From an uncultured Lachnospiraceae bacterium (GTDB lineage Bacteria; Bacillota; Clostridia; Lachnospirales; Lachnospiraceae): 32,193 nt of DNA. The notes under the pieces are model-generated. The model was not told the DNA's origin and ran no database searches. It saw only the letters and a program-made list of their open reading frames with translations. A program made the translations under genes and the position numbers. Positions 8,797-16,938 of the stretch are shown here, piece by piece. The stretch is from positions 1 through 32,193 of the forward strand of contig CANPYE010000016.1 of assembly GCA_947588005.1 (NCBI GenBank), read 5' to 3'. Every line of letters begins with the position of its first letter. Position 1 is the stretch's first letter.

Positions 8797-9761
8797 GAAG
8801 TTTGAGAAAGATAGGATTAGATAAAAAATGGACTGGCGCGGAGCGGATTTGTGTGGTAAAATGGTGCGTCGCGGCGGCTTTGTGCCTGGCGATGGCCGTT
8901 CTGCCGGGAGCGTTTCAGCCGGGATGGGCCGCGGAATGCCTGTCCGGCTGCAATATGTTCGGTGTTATCGACGCATGGGCGGACGAGACCCGCGTCTTTG
9001 ACGGCGCCGGGCTTTTCAGCCGGGACGAGATCGAGGAGCTGGAGGAGACGGTCGCCGGGGTCCGCGGCGAGGCAGGGTTTGACGCGGCGGTGATGACGAC
9101 GGACGATGCGGAGGGCAAGAGCGCGCGGATGTACGCGGCGGACCGCTATGATGAGCTGGGACTCGGCGAGGGATCGGATCACAGCGGTGTCATGTATCTG
9201 ATCGATATGGATAACCGCGAGATCTATCTGCTGACGACCGGGAAGGCGATCCGGATCCTCACCGATGACCGTATCGACGCGATCCTGGACGCGGCGTACG
9301 AAGATGTTTCGGACGGCAGATATGCCGCCAGCGCTGTGACGGCTCTTGAGAATGTGGCCTATTACGCGAAAAAGGGCGTTGTCTCCGGTCAGTATAATTA
9401 CGACGAGGAGACCGGCCGGATCAGCGTTTACCGTTCGATCAGCGTGATCGAATTTTTGCTGGCGTTTATCGTCGCCGCGGCGGTGGCCGGCGGGGCGGTG
9501 ATGACGGTAAAGCGCCAGTACAATATGGAAACGACGCCGTCGCAGCTCGCCAATTATAATATGGCTTACCGCCAGGCCAGTGACTTCCGGGTGGCGGATC
9601 ACAGAGACCAGCTGCTGAATACATTCGTGACGACGATGCTGATCGCCAGCGCGGCTTCGAGCCGGAGCCACAGCGGACACTCCGGCGGTTCATCCGGCCG
9701 CAGCACAACCTTTCACGGGAGCAGCGGAAGGAGCCATGGAGGCGGAGGAAGGAAGTTCTAG
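8793..9761 (+). CDS. TPM-domain (YgcG/YdjH-like) membrane protein
   Basis: 322 residues, overlapping the previous gene by 4 bases (ATGA), so the two are coupled. An N-terminal signal anchor (about residues 22-47) leads to an external TPM domain (RVFDGAGLFSRDEIEELEE, then YLIDMDNREIYLLTTGKAIRIL and DDRIDAILD). A second membrane segment (about 217-236) is followed by a cytoplasmic part ending in a Gly/Ser/His-rich tail (SHSGHSGGSSGRS..., HGGGGRKF) as in many YgcG-type proteins. It is the third member of the YdjI/YdjG/YdjH-like set. TPM domains have been linked to photosystem repair and phosphatase activity in plants; the bacterial role is not settled. Confidence 0.87.
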   Translation: MRSLRKIGLDKKWTGAERICVVKWCVAAALCLAMAVLPGAFQPGWAAECLSGCNMFGVIDAWADETRVFDGAGLFSRDEIEELEETVAGVRGEAGFDAAVMTTDDAEGKSARMYAADRYDELGLGEGSDHSGVMYLIDMDNREIYLLTTGKAIRILTDDRIDAILDAAYEDVSDGRYAASAVTALENVAYYAKKGVVSGQYNYDEETGRISVYRSISVIEFLLAFIVAAAVAGGAVMTVKRQYNMETTPSQLANYNMAYRQASDFRVADHRDQLLNTFVTTMLIASAASSRSHSGHSGGSSGRSTTFHGSSGRSHGGGGRKF

Positions 9762-9847
9762 GACGGCAGATCGGACCGTTATGCGCCGTAAGGCCCGGCG
9801 GGCGTTCGCATTATCAATAAAGATATGTTTTTGGAGGAAATACACGC

Positions 9848-10549
9848 ATGCAGGCAATTCTTCTGGCCGGCGGTCTGGGAACCCGCTTACAGAGCGTAGT
9901 CAGCGACCGGCCAAAGCCGATGGCACTGATTGGGGACAAGCCGTTTATGGAGTATGTGATCCGGGAGCTGAAGGCCAGCGGCATTGACGACATCATTTTT
10001 GCCGTAGGATATAAAGGCTCCATGGTGGAGGATTATTTCGGGAACGGCTCCGCTTTCGGGATCCGCGCCTCTTATGCTTATGAGGAGACGCTTCTGGGAA
10101 CGGCCGGAGCCATTAAAAACGCGGCCCGCCATATGACCGGCGATGAGGCGTTTGTGCTGAACGCGGATACATTTTACAGGATCGATTACGGAAGACTGGC
10201 CGATATTAAAAATGAGAAGCGGCTGGATATGGCGCTTGTTCTGCGGCAGGTTCCGGATATCAGCCGTTACGGCGAAGCGGTTCTTGCGGACGGCATCCTG
10301 ACGCGCTTTAATGAGAAAAGCAGCGAGGCGCGGCCAGGGACCATTAACGGCGGCATCTACCTGCTGAGCCGGGAACTGATCGGGCAGATACCCGATGGAA
10401 AGGTGTCCCTGGAAAACGACATGATCCCCAGGTGGCTGGCGGAAGGGCGGCGTATCGGCGGGTTTGTCAATGAGGGATATTTTATCGATATCGGGATCCC
10501 GCAGGATTACTTTCGATTTATCGACGATGTGACAGAAGGAAGGATTTGA
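9848..10549 (+). CDS. hddC: D-glycero-alpha-D-manno-heptose 1-phosphate guanylyltransferase
   Basis: 233-residue sugar-phosphate nucleotidyltransferase. The signature AGGLGTRLQSVVSDRPKPM opens the protein (residues 7 on), followed by metal-site Asp residues (LNADTFYRID) and the family's GGIYLLSRELI and FIDIGIPQDYFRF motifs. The family alone could be glucose, mannose or heptose specific, but the next three genes complete exactly the GDP-heptose route, so it most likely joins heptose 1-phosphate to GTP. A GGAGG site lies 10 bases upstream. It opens the glycan cluster; no convincing promoter is seen in the 86 bases before it. Confidence 0.82.
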   Translation: MQAILLAGGLGTRLQSVVSDRPKPMALIGDKPFMEYVIRELKASGIDDIIFAVGYKGSMVEDYFGNGSAFGIRASYAYEETLLGTAGAIKNAARHMTGDEAFVLNADTFYRIDYGRLADIKNEKRLDMALVLRQVPDISRYGEAVLADGILTRFNEKSSEARPGTINGGIYLLSRELIGQIPDGKVSLENDMIPRWLAEGRRIGGFVNEGYFIDIGIPQDYFRFIDDVTEGRI

Positions 10550-10562
10550 AAGGAGTCATCCT

Positions 10563-11633
10563 ATGGTGATCAGAGGCAGGGCCCCGCTGCGCGTCAGCTT
10601 CGGCGGCGGCGGTACCGACGTGGCGCCGTTCTGCGAGGAGCAGGGAGGCGCGGTGATCGGAAGCACCATCAACAAATACGCCTACTGCTCCATCGTTCCC
10701 CGCAACGATGAGCAGATTATTGTCCATTCTCTGGATTTTGATATGACGGTCAAATACAATACCCGGGAGAACTATGTCTGCGACGGCCGCCTGGATCTGG
10801 TGACGGCGGCGCTTAAGGCCATGGATATCAAGCAGGGCTGCGAGGTTTATCTTCAGTGCGACGCGCCTCCCGGCTCCGGTCTGGGAACATCTTCCACGGT
10901 CATGGTGGCGCTTCTGTCGGCTATGGGCCGCTGGAAGGGCGTTGAGACGGATTCCTACGCCCTGGCGGATCTGGCTTACCAGGTGGAACGGACAGATCTG
11001 GGGATCGAGGGCGGTTATCAGGACCAGTATATGTCCACCTTCGGCGGTTTTAATTTTATCGAATTTCACGGACGGAACAATGTAGTGGTCAATCCTCTGC
11101 GTATCCGCAAGGATATTTACCATGAACTGCAGTATAACCTGCTCCTGTGCTATACCGGCGGCGTGCATGTGTCCGCCAATATCATTAAGGATCAGGTGGA
11201 GAATTACGCGAAAAAGGACGCCTTTGACGCCATGTGCGAGGTGAAGGCGCTGGCTTACGCGATGAAGGACGAGCTGCTGAAAGGGAATCTGAACAGCTTC
11301 GGAAAGCTCCTGGACTACAGCTGGCAGAGTAAGAAGCGTATGAGCAGCCGGATCTCCAATCCGCGGATCGACACGCTTTACGACGAGGCCGTTAAAGCCG
11401 GCGCGCTGGGCGGAAAGATTCTGGGGGCCGGCGGCGGCGGGTATCTGCTGATGTACTGTCCGTATAATGTGCGTCACAAGGTGGCAGAACGGCTGGAGGC
11501 AGCCGGCGGACAGCTGACCGACTGGGTCTTCGAGCTGCGGGGCGCGCAGGCGTGGACCGTGGATGAGGACCGGTGGAATTATGACCGGGTGCGGGTGCAG
11601 ACGGCGAATGGAGAATATGAGTTCCCGGTGTGA
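10563..11633 (+). CDS. hddA: D-glycero-alpha-D-manno-heptose 7-phosphate kinase (GHMP family)
   Basis: 356 residues. It begins RGRAPLRVSFGGGGTDV, characteristic of heptose and fucose GHMP kinases, has the ATP-binding loop PPGSGLGTSST at about 102-112, and a C-terminal GGKILGAGGGGYLL motif. It would phosphorylate heptose 7-phosphate at C1 to the 1,7-bisphosphate, the substrate of the following GmhB. Start fixed by AAAGGAG 7 bases before the ATG; the gap to hddC is 13 bases. Length is normal for HddA. Confidence 0.9.
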   Translation: MVIRGRAPLRVSFGGGGTDVAPFCEEQGGAVIGSTINKYAYCSIVPRNDEQIIVHSLDFDMTVKYNTRENYVCDGRLDLVTAALKAMDIKQGCEVYLQCDAPPGSGLGTSSTVMVALLSAMGRWKGVETDSYALADLAYQVERTDLGIEGGYQDQYMSTFGGFNFIEFHGRNNVVVNPLRIRKDIYHELQYNLLLCYTGGVHVSANIIKDQVENYAKKDAFDAMCEVKALAYAMKDELLKGNLNSFGKLLDYSWQSKKRMSSRISNPRIDTLYDEAVKAGALGGKILGAGGGGYLLMYCPYNVRHKVAERLEAAGGQLTDWVFELRGAQAWTVDEDRWNYDRVRVQTANGEYEFPV

Positions 11634-11732
11634 CCGGGATGGAGCGGCCGCAGAAGACATTACAGATCCCAAGGCACAAAAGAGGGTTGGCCGCAAACGG
11701 AATGAAAGCTGGACACAGAAGGAACGGATCGC

Positions 11733-12350
11733 ATGACAGGAAACTCAGGCAGGGTAGTATTTTTGGATAGAGACGGAACCATTAACGAGGAGGTTCATTA
11801 CCTTCACAGACCGGAGGATCTGCGGCTCCTTCCGGGAGCGGCCGAGGCCATCCGGATGCTTAAGGAAGCGGGATTTACGCTCATTGTGATCACGAACCAG
11901 GCGGGTGTGGCCAGAGGCTATTACACGTGCGGCGACGTCGAGGCGCTGCATGTATATATGAACGGGCAGCTGCAAAAGGAAGGCGGCTTCATCGACGCGT
12001 TTTATTACTGCCCGCATCACCCGCTTCACGGTATCGGCGAATATAAGGTGGTCTGTCACTGCCGCAAGCCGGATACCGGGATGTTTGAGATGGCGGAGAA
12101 GGATTTCGTTGTGGACAAGAGCCGTTCCTATATGATCGGCGATAAGGAACTGGATATCGAGGCCGGCCATAATTACGGGGTCGAGTCCATTCTGGTGGGC
12201 ACCGGCTACGGCGCGGAGCTGAAAAAAGAGGCGGAAATACAGGGGAGGAAACCGTTTTACGATTATTACGCGGCGGATCTGCGAGCCGCCGCCGGCTATA
12301 TCATAGCGAAGGAATCAAACAAAATACAACAGGAAAGGGAAACGGTCTGA
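11733..12350 (+). CDS. gmhB: D-glycero-D-manno-heptose 1,7-bisphosphate 7-phosphatase
   Basis: 205-residue HAD phosphatase of the histidinol-phosphatase type. Motif I is FLDRDGTIN (nucleophile Asp12, acid/base Asp14), then ITNQAGVARG, a Cys/His zinc loop (YYCPHHP ... CHCRKPD) that sets GmhB apart from many HADs, and the metal-binding MIGDKELDIEAG. It removes the 7-phosphate from the bisphosphate made by HddA. Ninety-nine bases separate it from hddA; I see no terminator there. A short tail after residue 190 overlaps a small hairpin (12343-12357) that contains the stop codon. Confidence 0.9.
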   Translation: MTGNSGRVVFLDRDGTINEEVHYLHRPEDLRLLPGAAEAIRMLKEAGFTLIVITNQAGVARGYYTCGDVEALHVYMNGQLQKEGGFIDAFYYCPHHPLHGIGEYKVVCHCRKPDTGMFEMAEKDFVVDKSRSYMIGDKELDIEAGHNYGVESILVGTGYGAELKKEAEIQGRKPFYDYYAADLRAAAGYIIAKESNKIQQERETV

Positions 12351-12367
12351 AAGACCGAAGAAATGAC

Positions 12368-13003
12368 ATGACGGAACAATACTATCTGGAACATCTGATT
12401 GAGAGATACCCGCAGCTGGCGCAGGTCCGGGACGATATCGTCCGGGTGTATGAGATGATGAGGGACGCGTACGCGTCCGGGCACAAGCTTCTGGTTGCCG
12501 GAAACGGCGGCAGCGCAGCGGATTCGGAACATATCGCGGGAGAGCTGATGAAGGGCTTTGTAAAGCCCCGCGCTCTGCCGCAGGAGATGGCTGAACGGCT
12601 GAAGGCCGTGGATGCCGAATGCGGCGCATGCCTGGCGGAGAATCTGCAGGGAGCGCTGCCGTCCCTGGCACTGACCGGACAGCCCGGCCTGTCCACAGCG
12701 GTTCTGAATGATCTGGACGGCAAATTCGTATACGCCCAGCTGCTTTACGGTTACGGGCAGCCGGACGATGTGTTCCTGGCCATCACGACCTCGGGCAATT
12801 CGGAGAATATTTATATGGCCTGCGTGGCCGCGAAAGCCAAAGGCATTAAGGTCATCGCGCTGACCGGCAAGACCGGCGGACGGGTGGCCCGTCTGGCGGA
12901 CGCGTCCATTATCGTGCCGGAGCAGGAGACCTATAAGATTCAGGAGCTGCACCTGCCGGTTTACCATGCGCTGTGCCTGATGCTGGAGGAGCATTTCTTC
13001 TGA
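12368..13003 (+). CDS. gmhA: Sedoheptulose 7-phosphate isomerase (SIS domain)
   Basis: 211-residue sugar isomerase; first step of the heptose pathway, converting sedoheptulose 7-phosphate to D-glycero-D-manno-heptose 7-phosphate. Recognisable GmhA sequences are LVAGNGGSAADSEHIAGELMKGF, the phosphate-binding ITTSGNSENIYMA, and KIQELHLPVYHALCLMLEEHFF with the catalytic His near the C terminus. The central insert (residues about 65-95) is typical of the GmhA type found with HddA. The ribosome binding site is weak, and a perfect 6-bp hairpin (12343-12348 with 12352-12357) lies just before it, which could tune its translation (inference). Confidence 0.9.
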   Translation: MTEQYYLEHLIERYPQLAQVRDDIVRVYEMMRDAYASGHKLLVAGNGGSAADSEHIAGELMKGFVKPRALPQEMAERLKAVDAECGACLAENLQGALPSLALTGQPGLSTAVLNDLDGKFVYAQLLYGYGQPDDVFLAITTSGNSENIYMACVAAKAKGIKVIALTGKTGGRVARLADASIIVPEQETYKIQELHLPVYHALCLMLEEHFF

Positions 13004-13086
13004 ATCGGGCATCCGGCCGCACCGGATGGCGGGGTTGCACGATGGAAAACGGTTGGCCGCGAAGGCGGCGCCATTGAGGAGAGATT

Positions 13087-13932
13087 ATGAATTTTCACGC
13101 GTTTGTGATCTGTGCATACGGAGATTCGCCATATCTGGAGTCCTGCGTCCGTTCCCTGCTGGGACAGACCATGGAGTCCGATATCATATGCGCCACGTCT
13201 ACGCCCAGCCCCTACATTGACGGTATTATGGGCAAATACGGTATCCCGGTAGCGGTGCGGGACGGCAGGAGCGATATCCAGGACGACTGGAACTTTGCTT
13301 TATCCCAGGCGGACGCGGCTTATGTGACGATTGCCCATCAGGATGATATGTACGCCCGCCATTATGTGGAGGAGCTGTGGAACGCCTATGAGAAATGGCC
13401 GGATATGACGCTTTTTACGACCGACGCGGTGACGGTGCGGCACGAAGCGGCGGCGCGTGGGAACGCCGGGGCCGCTGCAGGCGGCACAGAGCCGCGCACC
13501 CGCGGGCGGCTGGTGTATTTCAGCGCGAAGAATCAGATTAAAAAGCTTCTGCGCCTGCCGCTGCGCCTTCACGGTCTTGCGGACCGGGAATGGGTGAAGA
13601 TGGCGGCCCTGCGGCTGGGTAATCCGATCATGTGTCCCTCCTGCGCGTACAGGAAGGACTATCTTCCGGATCCGATCTTCCATTCCGAGTACCGCTTCGC
13701 GCTGGATTGGGACAGTCTGGTGGACATGGCCAGATGGCCGGGGCGGTTCATCTGCGTGGAGAAGCCGCTGCTGTTCTATCGGGTCCATGACGGCGCACAG
13801 ACCAGGGCATGCATCGAAAATCATCTGCGGGAGACGGAGGAACGGCAGATGTTTGCGCGGTTCTGGCCGGAGAAGCTGACGGGGATACTGATGCGTTTCT
13901 ACAAAGGCTCGTACATGGAATATGAGAAATAG
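13087..13932 (+). CDS. Family 2 (GT-A) glycosyltransferase
   Basis: 281 residues, soluble. The N-terminal nucleotide-sugar-binding strand HAFVICAYGDSPYLESCVRSLLGQT is typical of GT2; IAHQDDMYARHY holds the DxD-like metal motif (QDD, about residue 80). The acceptor half includes LDWDSLVDMARWPG and YRVHDGAQTR. An Ala/Gly-rich insertion of about 20 residues (119-140) interrupts the domain where relatives have a short loop. A GAGGAG site lies 5 bases before the ATG. It likely adds one sugar to the glycan built by this cluster; donor and acceptor unknown. Confidence 0.85.
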   Translation: MNFHAFVICAYGDSPYLESCVRSLLGQTMESDIICATSTPSPYIDGIMGKYGIPVAVRDGRSDIQDDWNFALSQADAAYVTIAHQDDMYARHYVEELWNAYEKWPDMTLFTTDAVTVRHEAAARGNAGAAAGGTEPRTRGRLVYFSAKNQIKKLLRLPLRLHGLADREWVKMAALRLGNPIMCPSCAYRKDYLPDPIFHSEYRFALDWDSLVDMARWPGRFICVEKPLLFYRVHDGAQTRACIENHLRETEERQMFARFWPEKLTGILMRFYKGSYMEYEK

Positions 13933-13954
13933 GAATTTACGAGAGGAGAATAGG

Positions 13955-15832
13955 ATGGAAAAGAGAAATCCGGTGTATCTGCGGCATTCCATGGTATGGA
14001 GGTACCGGTGGAGAGAAGAAGCCGTGGTATTCTGCGTTTTGATGGCGTTCGCTTTTTTTATTAATGCAGGGGCCAAGATCGAAGGCCTATTTATGGATGA
14101 CCTGTATATGTGGTACTGGTTTGCCGAAGGGTCTTTTATAGAGTATGTGTTTCCGATCGGAGGCTCACGGTTCCGCGCCGTATATAACTTCATCTCGTAT
14201 CTGGAGTATTTTTTTGTGGGCAACCATATGAATTGGTTCGTGCCGATCAATATTGTAGTCAACGGCTGCATAGCCTATACCCTGTACCGGATCTCCAGGC
14301 GTTTATCGGGACACGGGATCATCGGATTTGTAACGTCGATCCTTTATCTTCTGTCGCGCATGTCCTATTATCAGATCGGCCAGGTATACGGACTGATGGA
14401 AAGTCTGGCCCTGTGGGATGCGATCGGGGTTTTGTACTGCCTTTACCAGTATCTGAACCGAAAGGAGTCGGAAGAACTCTGCTATTGGATCGCCTGTGCG
14501 CTGTATTTTATAAACTGTTTCATTCATGAGCGATATATGGTCCTTCTGCCGCTCTTTTTCCTTATTCTGCTTTTCAGAAGGGAAAGAAAGATCGCAAAAT
14601 GGCTGGTTCCGGCGGGGCTGTTCCTGCTTGTTCAGGGAATCCGCTTCGCAGCGATCGGGACCGTGATGCCGGCGGGAACAGGCGGAACATTTGTAGAGGA
14701 GACCTTCTCCGTTCACCAGACGATCCAGTTCATTTTCGAGGAGGTCATGCATCTCTTTGGCGTCAATCTGGGCGGGGAGTGGCTGTGCCCGTGCACCTGG
14801 GAACAAATGGACCGGTGGGTGAAGCTGGTCGTGATAGCGGAAGATCTGGTGCTTTTGATCGTAGTGCTGCTTTTTGCCGTAGAAATTATCCGCAACAGAA
14901 AGGAACGGGCCGCATACCTCTGCAACGCGGGGCTGTTTATATTCTTCATCGGTTTTTGTATCCTGTGTTCCAGCGTTACGATACGCGTGGAGGTACGGTG
15001 GGTCTATGTATCCATGACGGCCGCGCTTCTGTTCCTGTCTTATATGCTGGGCGTGATCGCTCATAAGACAGGGCCGAATGGGATGAATATCGAGAAGAAT
15101 GCGCGAAAACGTTTCCGGGGAATACTGCTCAGTTTCTGCCTTTTGGGCGTATATACGTTTCTTTCGTTTCTGTCGGAGACTTATAACAGGAGTTATTATC
15201 CTAAAATTTATTTCTGGAATCCGCAGAGGGAGTATAATTCACTGGCAGAGGAGACATGGGGGAAATACGGAGAGGAGATCTTCGGCAAGAAGATCTATAT
15301 TCTTAAAAATAATTACGGAGTGAGCCGGTTTAACGCGGATACATTTTTCAGAACGTTTGATAAAGAGAGAAAGGCCGAGGGGACGGAAGTGATATTTGTG
15401 GACAGCATTCGTGATTTCGGCCAGGTAACGGATAATATGCTGGTTCTTCGCGAGGAGCCGGAGTCGTACTCCTATCAGGATATCACAAATATGGTGAGGG
15501 AGCTGAAATGTGAGGCGATAAACGGATATTATTCGGACGGATGGATGGATGAGGAAGCGACGGTGCGCGTTATGGCCGGCAGCACCGGGAAGATCGATCT
15601 GGAACTTTTATATCCCGGCGTTATGTATGGGGATGAGACCATGACGATCTTTATGGATGGCAAGGAAGCGGAGACGGTGAAGATTGACCAGAGCATCCTT
15701 TATGTCACGCTGGAAACCGTTCCTTACCGGACGGTGGAGCTGGACTTTAAGAATAATTTTTATCTGGAGGACGCGCAGGAGCAGCGGGGCGATAAGCGGC
15801 TGTCCATAATCGTCAATATTTCGGCGGACTAA
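13955..15832 (+). CDS. Polytopic membrane protein, probable GT-C-type glycosyltransferase
   Basis: 625 residues from the ATG at 13955, chosen because GAGAGGAG lies 6 bases upstream (an in-frame ATG at 13922 overlaps the previous gene and has no such site). About eleven membrane segments cover residues 24-430, followed by a soluble C-terminal domain of about 190 residues. The first external loop carries an adjacent acid pair, Asp48-Asp49, in LFMDDLYMWYW, as in GT-C enzymes that use polyprenyl-phosphate sugars. No specific family is recognised. Codons look more AT-rich than in the flanking genes, with ATA and runs of T, which suits a mobile glycan locus. Partner candidate: the GtrB-like gene at 19180. 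Confidence 0.72.
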   Translation: MEKRNPVYLRHSMVWRYRWREEAVVFCVLMAFAFFINAGAKIEGLFMDDLYMWYWFAEGSFIEYVFPIGGSRFRAVYNFISYLEYFFVGNHMNWFVPINIVVNGCIAYTLYRISRRLSGHGIIGFVTSILYLLSRMSYYQIGQVYGLMESLALWDAIGVLYCLYQYLNRKESEELCYWIACALYFINCFIHERYMVLLPLFFLILLFRRERKIAKWLVPAGLFLLVQGIRFAAIGTVMPAGTGGTFVEETFSVHQTIQFIFEEVMHLFGVNLGGEWLCPCTWEQMDRWVKLVVIAEDLVLLIVVLLFAVEIIRNRKERAAYLCNAGLFIFFIGFCILCSSVTIRVEVRWVYVSMTAALLFLSYMLGVIAHKTGPNGMNIEKNARKRFRGILLSFCLLGVYTFLSFLSETYNRSYYPKIYFWNPQREYNSLAEETWGKYGEEIFGKKIYILKNNYGVSRFNADTFFRTFDKERKAEGTEVIFVDSIRDFGQVTDNMLVLREEPESYSYQDITNMVRELKCEAINGYYSDGWMDEEATVRVMAGSTGKIDLELLYPGVMYGDETMTIFMDGKEAETVKIDQSILYVTLETVPYRTVELDFKNNFYLEDAQEQRGDKRLSIIVNISAD

Positions 15833-15864
15833 AAGGACTTACAGATGGATGGGAGAGATATCAG

Positions 15865-16920
15865 ATGCTGAACGAATTGAAGGAATTTTATAATGGAAAA
15901 AAGGTTCTGGTGACCGGTCATACCGGCTTTAAAGGCAGCTGGTTATGCCGGATCCTGCTGGATCTCGGGGCGGAGGTCACGGGCTACGCGCTGGAACCGA
16001 GGACGGAACCGGCGCTGTATCCGATCGCCGGTCTTGAAGGCCGCATTCGCGATGTTCGCGGCGATGTGCGGGATCTGGCGCATCTGCGGCAGGCCTTCGA
16101 TGAGACGCAGCCGGAGATCGTATTTCACCTGGCGGCTCAGCCCATCGTACGCACGTCTTATGAAGAACCGGTCTACACGTATGAGACGAATGTGATGGGA
16201 ACGGTAAATGTGCTGGAATGCGTGCGGCTGTGTCCGTCGGTCCGGTCTTTTCTGAATGTGACCACGGACAAGGTTTATAAGAATATAGAAAGCGATTACG
16301 GGTATCGCGAGAGCGATCCTTTAGACGGATACGATCCGTATTCCAATTCCAAGTCCTGCTCGGAGCTGGTTACGCACAGTTACGCCAGATCGTTTTTCAG
16401 CGACGGAAGCTGCGCCGTTTCCACAGCGCGGGCAGGCAATGTGATCGGCGGCGGCGATTTCTCGCGTGACCGGATCATCCCGGACTGTGTCCGCGCTGCT
16501 GCGGCCGGCCGGCCGATTATCGTACGGAATCCCGGTTCGATCAGGCCGTATCAGCATGTGCTGGAGCCGCTGGGGATGTATCTGCTGATCGCCATGCGGC
16601 AGCATGAGGACAGGGCCTTTGCCGGCTACTATAACGTGGGGCCGGATGACGAGGACTGCGTGACGACCGGCCGGCTGGCGGATCTGTTCTGCCGCTTCTG
16701 GGAAGGCGCATCCTGGAAGGACCAGTCAGACGGCGGCCCGCACGAAGCGAATTTCCTGAAACTGAACTGCGATAAGGCAAAAGAAACGTTTGGATGGAAG
16801 CCCCGCCTGCATGTGGACGAGGCGGTGGAATGGACTGTGGAATGGACGAGACAGTGGCTTACGGGCGCGGACGTGACCCCGGTTATGGATGCGCAGATCA
16901 GCCGGTTCTTTGGAGAGTGA
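15865..16920 (+). CDS. rfbG: CDP-glucose 4,6-dehydratase
   Basis: 351-residue extended short-chain dehydrogenase. The NAD-binding VLVTGHTGFKGSWL is the CDP-glucose dehydratase form of the glycine motif. Catalytic residues are visible in NVTTDKVYKN (Thr-Asp-Lys) and in the Tyr-x-x-x-Lys of DPYSNSKSCSE. The C-terminal RPYQHVLEPLGMYL is typical. It converts CDP-glucose to CDP-4-keto-6-deoxyglucose, the substrate of RfbH encoded 18 bases downstream. The cytidylyltransferase that makes CDP-glucose (rfbF) is not in the window. Confidence 0.93.
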   Translation: MLNELKEFYNGKKVLVTGHTGFKGSWLCRILLDLGAEVTGYALEPRTEPALYPIAGLEGRIRDVRGDVRDLAHLRQAFDETQPEIVFHLAAQPIVRTSYEEPVYTYETNVMGTVNVLECVRLCPSVRSFLNVTTDKVYKNIESDYGYRESDPLDGYDPYSNSKSCSELVTHSYARSFFSDGSCAVSTARAGNVIGGGDFSRDRIIPDCVRAAAAGRPIIVRNPGSIRPYQHVLEPLGMYLLIAMRQHEDRAFAGYYNVGPDDEDCVTTGRLADLFCRFWEGASWKDQSDGGPHEANFLKLNCDKAKETFGWKPRLHVDEAVEWTVEWTRQWLTGADVTPVMDAQISRFFGE

Positions 16921-16938
16921 AAGAAAGGACGAAGCCCT

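Noticed and set aside
9848-10549. Reading the first glycan gene as rfbF, the missing glucose-1-phosphate cytidylyltransferase
   Set aside because: It starts the contiguous heptose set and lacks the longer C-terminal region and typical length (about 255-260) of RfbF. A heptose-specific guanylyltransferase fits better, though sequence alone does not exclude another nucleotide.
13010-13028. Hairpin CATCCGG/CCGGATG after gmhA as a terminator
   Set aside because: Only 7 bp, no T-tract, and the following glycan genes look co-transcribed.
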